A stretch of 38,681 bases of DNA from Priapulus caudatus (Eukaryota; Priapulida; Priapulimorpha; Priapulimorphida; Priapulidae). The stretch covers positions 917,394 through 956,074 of the forward strand of contig NW_014577070.1 in assembly GCF_000485595.1 (NCBI RefSeq). Reading direction: 5' to 3'. Of this stretch, positions 1-9,500 are shown piece after piece. The position numbers and the translations under genes were made by a program. Positions within the stretch are counted from its first letter, which is position 1. Each line of letters starts with the position of its first letter. The notes beneath the pieces were generated by a model, which made no database searches, was not told the origin of the DNA, and worked only from the letters and a program-made list of their open reading frames with translations.

Positions 1-167
1 GAAGTGGCTGAAGAATGGCAAACGTATCAAACAGACGGACAGAATTCAGATGGTGTCTGAAGGAACTGTCCATAAATTTGTCCTGAAGGATGCTAGACCC
101 TCTGATACAGCTGAATATACGTGTGTGGTAGGCAAGAAGACAACAACGTCGAATGTAGTTGTCGATG
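1..167 (+). CDS. Ig domain 1 (C-terminal half), titin-like gene
   Basis: The window opens mid-exon in the C-strand of an I-set Ig domain: KWLKNGK, then the D-x-A-x-Y-x-C signature (DTAEYTCVV). The exon ends GATG|GTGAGT in phase 1, the same boundary used by most later domains. The first half of the domain lies upstream of the window. Confidence 0.88.
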
Positions 168-3100
168 GTGAGTGGGGTATTATTCCATTTAGAAAGCAAT
201 TTTATCGTGACATTTAATAATGCTGATAAATAGAGTATTTTCGTCTGTGTATAGCTTACTAGTTTAGTCTCTAAGCATATTCTCATGATCTCTGTTAATT
301 ATTGCAGAGGCCGATGCTGAGTTTGTGGTCAAACTAAAGCCAAAAACTACAACAGAGGATGAGGATGCTGCATTCACGTGCCAGGTATAAAAATAGGATT
401 TTTTGCGTGACACTATATGCAACTTCGTATATTAAAACGTGTGAATGGTATTTATTTGAATTTATTTTTTGTGATAGCCAATTACATGAATAAATTATTC
501 CTCAATATTGTACATATTATATTGTACAGTATTACACATTGGCATGTGACAAAACGGTTACTGTGTCATTAGACTAATCTATTTACGTCACTTTGCAGCT
601 TACAAAACCAGTGAAACCTGAAGACATTGTCTGGATGAAAGACGGTAAGCCTCTGCCAGTGGACGAATCCCGCTATAGCATCACACAGGTGAAGAACACT
701 TACATACTGAAAGTGAAAAAGACAACTCTAGAGGATGCTGGTACATATACAGTCATGATCAAGGGCAAGCCAAGCAGTGCTGACCTGACTGTCGATGGTA
801 AGTTTGTAGAAACTTTTTGTAACCGTAAATAATGCTATTGTCGACAAGAAAAATAGGGATCAAAATGTGGGCGTGATTACCACAGTGGAGTGATACCCCT
901 TGGTTCTAGTGGTTTTCGTATGCAAACAAACTTTCACCATTCACCCCGTAGAAAAAGAAGCCGAGTTCACCGTACATCCAAAGGATCAGAAGGTCAAGGA
1001 AAAGCAGCCGGTCGTGTTTGAAGCGAGTGTAACCAAGAACATCCCTGTCAAGTGGCTGAAGAACGGCCAACCGCTGCCAGAAGATGCCAGATACCAGGTA
1101 AGCAATTTTTAATATCTTTGCGACCTATGAAATGCAGGCACATATGATATAGCGATGACGTTACTACTGAAAACTGCTCATATGTTAGCACTGGCACGTA
1201 CGTAGTAAGACTGCATTGGCCATTAAATGTCGATATTGCATCACGACTAATGTACGCATAGTGATAGGATGACGACAATAAGCAGTTTATATATCACAAC
1301 ACTCTAATGTCTTGCTGTCCTGCTTTAGATTGTTGACGACGGTGTGGTTCACAAGCTGATCATCAAGGACGCACAACCAGATGACAGTGCTGTTTATACT
1401 TGCATCTTGCCCAATAAGAAAACGAGTGCTGAACTGACTGTAGAAGGTATGTAAAGCTGAGAGACTTCTGTACGTCCATCCTTTTATGAGTTGACCTCCG
1501 GCTGAGTGTAATAACCATGCCCCATTGGATGTTATTGCTAGGTTGGTCAAGCTCGAGCAAATTATACATGTTTTTCATGCATACACGCCAAATTGTCAAA
1601 TTTGCTGCTCCTCGTTAATAAGTAGTGATTTATGGTCCTATCACCTCCAACACTAATTGGCTAGAACTACGTGGCAATCTCTCTGGAATGATAGATCACA
1701 TCAACATCATTGTTGAACAATAAATGCATTTCTTATATATGGTCGATTTTCGACCCATGGTCTTATAGGTGAGAAATACCTGCAGCGCATATCCACTAGG
1801 GAAAGTCGAGAAAAATTTTAATTGGCAGCTAATAGTGAACCAAGGTTTTCCAGTATAGTCGCTAATTAATTGTGGCACGCAGCTCCTTGTGCCATATGTG
1901 CGACGAGAGCTGATGTCACTTGCACTTACGTCGCTCAGATTCATCTTCACAATTCCGCCGTGGGCAGGATCCCGCTTATTAAACTGACCTGAAAATGCGT
2001 GTTCGTCATTAGATGCTTATAATGACTGCCATAACACAGAAAACTTTAGATTAGGTGATGACTATATATATATATATATATATATGATGGTTTGATATTT
2101 GGTTCTACAGAAGTGGAAGCTGAGTTCACAGTTCCACTAAAGGACAAGACAGTGAAGGAGCACAATGATGTCACGCTCGAAGCCAACGTCACCAAGACTT
2201 TACCTGTGACATGGCTGAAGAACGGTAACACTTATAATTATGGAAGATTTATTACTGCATGTTTGCTGCATAATTACCTTAAGAAATGACATTTTGTTGG
2301 ATACATACATATACATACATACCTACATACATAGGCCCCCCTACATACATACATAATATTAGGTTATTAGTGTCATCCAACCTCATTGCTGTGCTTTCGT
2401 TGTGACTATCTCAGAAGGTATATATATTACTATTATTATTCTAGCTGTTACTAAAATGTTCTTGCAGGAAAACCCATTGAACCAGGTACTAAGTATATTA
2501 TCCGGGAAGACAACAATAAATTGACGCTGATCATTAAGGATGCTGGACCAGATGATGAGGCTGTTTACACGGTTACGGTCGGCACGGTCAAGTCTTCAGC
2601 CGAAGTGGTTGTAGAAGGTAAAACACGAGATAACTGAAACTGTCTGCTAATATTTACTTCAAATAAATTTATTGTCGTCATGTTACTCATATAATTTAAT
2701 GTAGGTATTATGTATACATTATTTGCACTATAATTTCCACCACTGCTGTGTCTGCGTATTCTGTAGCACAGGCAGATATTTATCATAAGTAAAGCTGTTG
2801 ATAAATAATAACATCACGAGTAAAATAATGGGAGCAAGTAATAACTTATTATTTACTCCTTGATAATTATATATTTCAGCTTGTTTGTTACCTTACAATA
2901 CAGTCAGAACAATACATATTACACTTGATGTTTACACACAGAAATTGAGGCAGACTTCACGATCCAACTGAAGGACACCAACGTAGAAGAGGAAGAGCCT
3001 CTGACATTGATCATTAAGCTGACTAGGAAGGTTGTCGATGTAACGTGGCTCAAGGATGGAGTGGAGATCATACGCGATGAGCGTTATGAGGTCATCATCG

Positions 3101-5098
3101 AAGAAACGACCTTCAAGCTGGTGATTAAGGAAACTACTATCAGGGATACGGGTGTTTACACTGTTGTTGTGGGCAACAAGAAGTCTACATGTCAAGTAAA
3201 TGTGAAAGGTAATAAAAGTTTTCATTCCTTTTTTTTAAACGATAAACGTACAATAACTTTCACAGACTACAAAAACTGCTATACGTCTTGATGAAAATGA
3301 TAAGCTGTGTAATGGTGTCTGTTCAGGGATTCCTTCAATCAAAAAGAGCTACATAACCAAAGACCAACTTGTAAGCAACTCTGTGGTTTATTAACCTAGC
3401 TTTATCATTTACAGAGTTTCCAGTCAAGTTCATTAAGCCACTGGAAGATAAAGAGGTTCCTGAGAATGAGACTGTGACGTTTGAGACGGTACTCAACAAG
3501 GACAAGCCAGTTACGTGGTTTAAGAACACCAAAGAGATCCAGCCTGATCAGAACCATGAGCCTATCTCAGAAGGTCCAGTGAAGCGTCTCGTGCTGCATA
3601 ATGTGAAACCAGAGGACACCTCGGATATCACTTGCAAGGTCACAGATGAGAAGACGACAGCTAAACTCATCGTCAAAGGTATACAGCTGAAAAAACCATT
3701 TATCATTGCTGAATTCGTTTATATGCACTAGAATTTTTTGAAGCAATGTATGCATGTGTGTATATCCATTTGACGTAACGTGAGTGACATGTCGAGTAAT
3801 GAAAGCACAATAACAAAAACAGTATTGAGAATAGATATTGCATTAGTATCTGAGATATTTGAGATCTGAGAGTATTTTAGATATAGATATTTTCCACAGC
3901 AGTTAATTTATTTTTGTTCGTAAATTAAACTCCCCGTACAGAAACTGCATTAGTTTGTTGCACTCTTTGTAGAACTTCCAGAGAAGTTTGTCAAGCCACT
4001 GACCGATGTTGAGGTCACTGAAAAACAGACCGCCACGTTCAAGTGTACCGTATCCAAGACGACCATAAAGGTAACATGGCTTAGAAAGAAGAAGCCCATC
4101 AAGCCTGACGACCGGCACGAGATTACTGAGAAGGGTCCGGAGCGTGTTTTGACAATTAAAAATGTCAAACTAGATGATCAGGGCACCTACACTTGCACTA
4201 CCAAGCACGATGAGACGACATCTAAGCTGACTGTCATCGGTAAGTAATTACTGTTTCTGCACTTAATGGCAAGGTACATGTTAGTTAACACATTTTTCAG
4301 CCCCATTGATTAGTAATCGAGTACAAACCCTGGACTTGAGTGTGGAACGTTATTCAGAAAATTCAATGTAGATTTTTATTAATGCCAGTTAAAAAGGCAA
4401 TAAGCCTTATAATGTTAAATGTGATACAGCTTATTAATGATGTTGCTATCACCTTTGTTAACTTGCCAAAATGTCGTGGAAAGAATTGTCAGAGCATTCA
4501 CAGATATAGGCAAGGAGTTTTTATACATTGAATATCATAGATATTCAGGCGTTTACATCACATTTTTGCTAATTACCATCTGACTTATGAAATTCGTTGA
4601 AACTTTAACATCCGTTATGCCTTGTACATTCTAATTGCGAAACGAATGAACCAAAATAGCATCAATTTAAAAGCAAGTTAAATGTTAAATCGTATACGAC
4701 AAAGTTCATCATATTTGTTTGTTATCTTTGTAGAATCTGCTCCTGAGTTCCTGAAACCTCTGAGTGACAAGACGGTGCAGGAGAACAAGACCGTCACCTT
4801 TGAGTGTACACTGTCCTCGCCAAAGAAACCGGTCAAGTGGTTCCGCTCCGACAAGGAGATCACGCCGACAGAGCGAATCAAGTTCGTCAGTGACGGTCCA
4901 GTCAGGAAGCTGGTCATTAGCAGTGTGGAGATGGATGATGAGAAGCCGTACACCTGCGTCTGTGAGCCAGCACGCACAACGGCTAACCTGTTTGTTGAAG
5001 GTGAGTGAGAGAGACGGAGAGAGAGAGGGGGAGAGAGAGAGACGGAGAGAGAGACGGCGAGAGGGAGAGAGGGAGAGAGACGGAGAGAGAGACGGAGA

Positions 5099-5149
<51 letters not shown>

Positions 5150-6466
5150 GAGCAGTGGGGCCAGAGAGAGCAGAGACGGAGATGAGAGCAGAGAGAGAGT
5201 AGAGAGCAGAGAGAGAGACAGAGGAGTAGAGAGAGAGAGGAGAGAGAGACGGAGAGAGAGAGACGGAGAGAGAGAGAGCGCGTGAGAGCGAGTGAGAGTG
5301 ATGGAGAGAGAGAGAGAGAGCGGGAGAGACGGAGAGAGAGGGACGGAGAGAGAGTGAGAGGGACGGAGAGAGAGAGAGAGAGAGACGGAGAGAGAGTGAG
5401 AGGGACGGAGAGAGAGAGGAGGAGAGAGAGACGGAGAGAGAGGGACAGAGAGAGAGAGAGAGAGAGAGACGGAGAGGGACGGGGGAAAGAGAGCGTGTGA
5501 GAGTGGCAGAGAGAAATTCACAGAGAAAGAGAGAGGGAGAGTGTGTGTGAGTGTTAGAGAGAACTAGACGGAGAACGAGAGGCGGGGACGAGCGGGTGGG
5601 TGGGGGAGAGCAAGAAAGAAATAAAGCTGAGTTTAGTGGTCTTCATTTCTTACTTTATTATCTCACCAATGATTGATGTATATCACATATATATAAGAGC
5701 GTCACTAAACATAATCATCTCCCAGAATACAGATTGTTTGCACATCATAGAGAGCCATGTTGTTCCAAATCTGCTTGTAATTTATCAATTAACATTAGCT
5801 CGTTATGTTTACATTACGTGTAATACCATTTTACAGAGGAGCCACTGACATTCCTTAATACACCCGAGGATATCACAGTGACAGACCTCCCTGAAACTAC
5901 CACCTTTGAGTGTGAGTTGTCGAAAGATGTTCCCATTACATGGGAGAAAGATGGAAAACCCATACACCCTGGTAAGACAATATAAGATTAAATAAGAAAT
6001 CGAATAAGAATCGAACTTGAAAAAATCATTATTAAGTATGCTTCGTCAGCCAGAACTACGGCCACCGTACTACGTTGACTACGTCACACTGTTGTAGTGG
6101 CTGCAATTACAGGCTATTATACTATTATTAGTTATTCTGCCATAATGAAACGCTTTCTATAGAAGTATAACAGAAAGAAGAAACAATTTAGAATCTCAAC
6201 AAACATTCACCTATGTGCTGTTTATTTCAGGTGACAAGTTCCAGTTCATTGATGATGGTCCAATTCATCTACTGGACATCATGGATATTACAGGACCAGA
6301 TGAGGGCGATTACACTGTCATTGCCAAGGATAAGAAGGCAACAGCTACCTTATTTGTCAAAGGTAAATACTTCCCAATTTTGTCACAAACACCCCAGATT
6401 CATTAAGCATCCGTAAGCTATAGATGAATGAAATTGAAAAGTTATTTCATTGGCTACAGATCGTGC

Positions 6467-6509
<43 letters not shown>

Positions 6510-9500
6510 TAGCAGAACGAATGATATTTTTAAGTGGTAATACATACTCAGTTTTATTTTACTATTTACAGTGCCACCAAAGTACACCATTGATGATAGG
6601 TATAAAACTACATTAATCATCAACAAGAGCACAACGATGACGTTGGTAGTGAGATTCGTGGGCTGGCCACATCCGAAACCCACCTGGACCTTCAAGAAGA
6701 AGCCCATACCAGAGTCACGTAACCCGAAGGAGGATAACACTGATTCCACGACCACTCTTAGCATTCCAAATGTAGACAAGCCCGACTCTGGCCCGTACAC
6801 ACTGAAACTGGAGAATCCACATGGAAAAACGACCGTTACAATCAATGTGACGGTTGCTGGTGAGTGAAAGTCCTGGTTTTGCGTTTCGGTTTAACGTTAG
6901 ATTAGGCATAGTTCTCCTTCTACGCTAAACCTGAGTTTCCTGTTAGCAATTGTGAAAGGCATTGTTAGTTTTCCGCACGCTCATTCTCGTCATGCTCTCT
7001 TTTTTTCTTAGATGTTCCTGGACCTCCAACGAAGCCAGACGTGAGTGATATCACCAGGGCAACGGTTGTGTTATCATGGAAACCACCGAAGGACGATGGT
7101 GGTAGCCCAGTCACTGGCTACACCGTTGAAAAGAAGCAACCAGACAAGCCTAAATGGACAAAGGCAAGATCGCCTTCACATCTGTTAAGAATGAGATTGC
7201 GCATTTGTTCCGACATTACAGTGATGATCACGTTTCTATAATGCTCATTATTAACACAGGATACCCACTTGCTTTACAGGTAAACAAGGAGCCTGTAAAA
7301 GAGCCGACATTGAAGGTGACAGACCTCATACAAGATCACGAATATGAGTTCCGTGTGATAGCAGAAAACAAGGTTGGCCCAGGCAAGCCCAGTGAGCCCA
7401 CAAAACCGGTTAAGGCAACAGATCCTTACAGTAAGTTAAACATGTTATTTAAACATTATATTATGTTCATAATTATATTATGTTAAACATGTTTTTAAAC
7501 ATTATGTTATGTTAAAAATCATTCATTCATGTTTTAACGTTGATGCATTCTAAATTCGTATGCGCTGCTGCAGAAGCAAAACACAACAACATTTTATTAC
7601 AATTTCTCATCACAAAATTCATGTCTGACTTTGAAACCTTTGCGTAGAACCACCAGGGCCACCCGGCAAGCCTGATTGTTTGGACATCACCGACACCAGT
7701 GTCACGTTGACGTGGAAGCCACCGACTAAGGACGGAGGTGCTCCCATCTCAAACTACATCGTCGAGTATCGCCTGGCTGACGTGTTCGGCTGGACGAGAG
7801 CCAACCCCGACGAACCTGTGGCGGAACTGACATTCCCAGTGACAAACCTGACCGAGGGTCAGGAGTATGTATTCAGGGTCACAGCCGAGAATGTCGCAGG
7901 GCCTGGTGAACCCTCACCTCCGAGTGAGCCCGTCAAACCGAAGAAACCAATCGGTAAGATATTGTAGTCGGTTTATCACATTATCATCGTTCGTGCATTA
8001 GATGCATTAGATTACCAAGGAGCGTGCAAAAAGGCAACTGTACTTATACACGTACATGTTCAAATACTGACAGCCTTTGTAACTTTACATGTCATTGTCG
8101 ATAATGTGTGCTTGTCTGTTTCTAGTTAAGGAAGCTCCCACCGTGGAAGACATACCTGACATTACAGTATTATCCGGCTCACCTGTGAAATACACGTGTA
8201 GAGTCACAGGTGTACCAGAGCCGACAATCAAGTGGTACGTACACCTGTTAACTGTTATCACATTGTGATTGTTGTATTTTTCGTTTGCTATACTTTAATC
8301 ACTCACTGAAATCACACTTACTATTGAAATTGCTGACACTTACCGTGTGCCCTTTACCGTGTGCAAGGTTTCGCTAAAACTACTTGGCAACACCATGCGA
8401 TTGTTGTGGTTTTTTGCTATACTGTCGTAATTATTTGAAATTGCTGACTCTTACTGTGTGCTCTTTACCATGTGCAAGGTTCCGCTATGATGAGGAGGTG
8501 CTCGAAAGCAAGAAGTACACGACCACGTACGAGAACCAGACTTCCACTCTGACGATTCTAGTCGCTTACCTGGATGACACGGCCGAATACACTTGCATCG
8601 TCAGTAACGATGAGGGTACAGTAAAGACAACGTCCAAGCTAACCGTCGAAGGTAGGCAGCAAATCTCCTCTGGGTGCAGCATCCCTGTCTGTTACCCTCA
8701 TCTTCATCGACTTCTCTCTGCAGCAGCGACGTCTGCACAGCTTTAACCAGACAACAATTACTACATGATTGCGATTTGCTGACTAATTAGTTAATATATA
8801 CATGCTAGAAACATTTTATGTCCCACATTTAGTGTAAAATGTATAGTAGTGTGTATTCTATATGAAGAGAGGTTTAGATAGATATATGAATATATGTAAC
8901 AATATATAGTAATAATATAGTTATGTATCGATGAATGTCGCCTTGAAATATCACTGTTGTTATTGCTCACAGCTCCTCCAACGCTGGAGTATGATGACAA
9001 GCTTAGCAATGCAAAGGTGAAGACTGGTTCAACGCTCAAGATTCCTATTAAGTATAAGGGATTGCCACGACCCGTGCTCAAGTGGACCAAGGATGATAAA
9101 CCTTTGGAGCCAACTGATAGGACTGACGTGGAAGTACAGGTAATGGTTGAGATGGCAATGTTCATATATATTATAGAAACAGGCCGAGGGTAGAAAGGGA
9201 GAAAGAGGGCATTTATACCTGTTTGCAATTATTTAGCCGTATATTCTTGCATGCAATAAATGCTAATTATATTGAATTGCATAAATTATACAGGTATATA
9301 AAAGGATATTCTATATGGGACGTTTTTATCATTGATCTAAATGCAATCCTCTCGACTTGTAAGCAAGTATATATTTGGAGTGAGAGGCTGGTTACAGAAA
9401 CGAAATCTACGCAACTGCCGAGGCATTATGCTCTATTAGTAGCAGAAGGATGAAAACAAATTATTATAATAATTCTACTATGCTTGTTCTGTAGGAATAC

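Noticed and set aside
4709-5521. 270-residue Ser/Leu/Pro-rich open frame on the minus strand
   Set aside because: It is produced by the GA-repeat intron plus antisense of Ig domain 8; composition follows the repeat and no independent coding signal exists.
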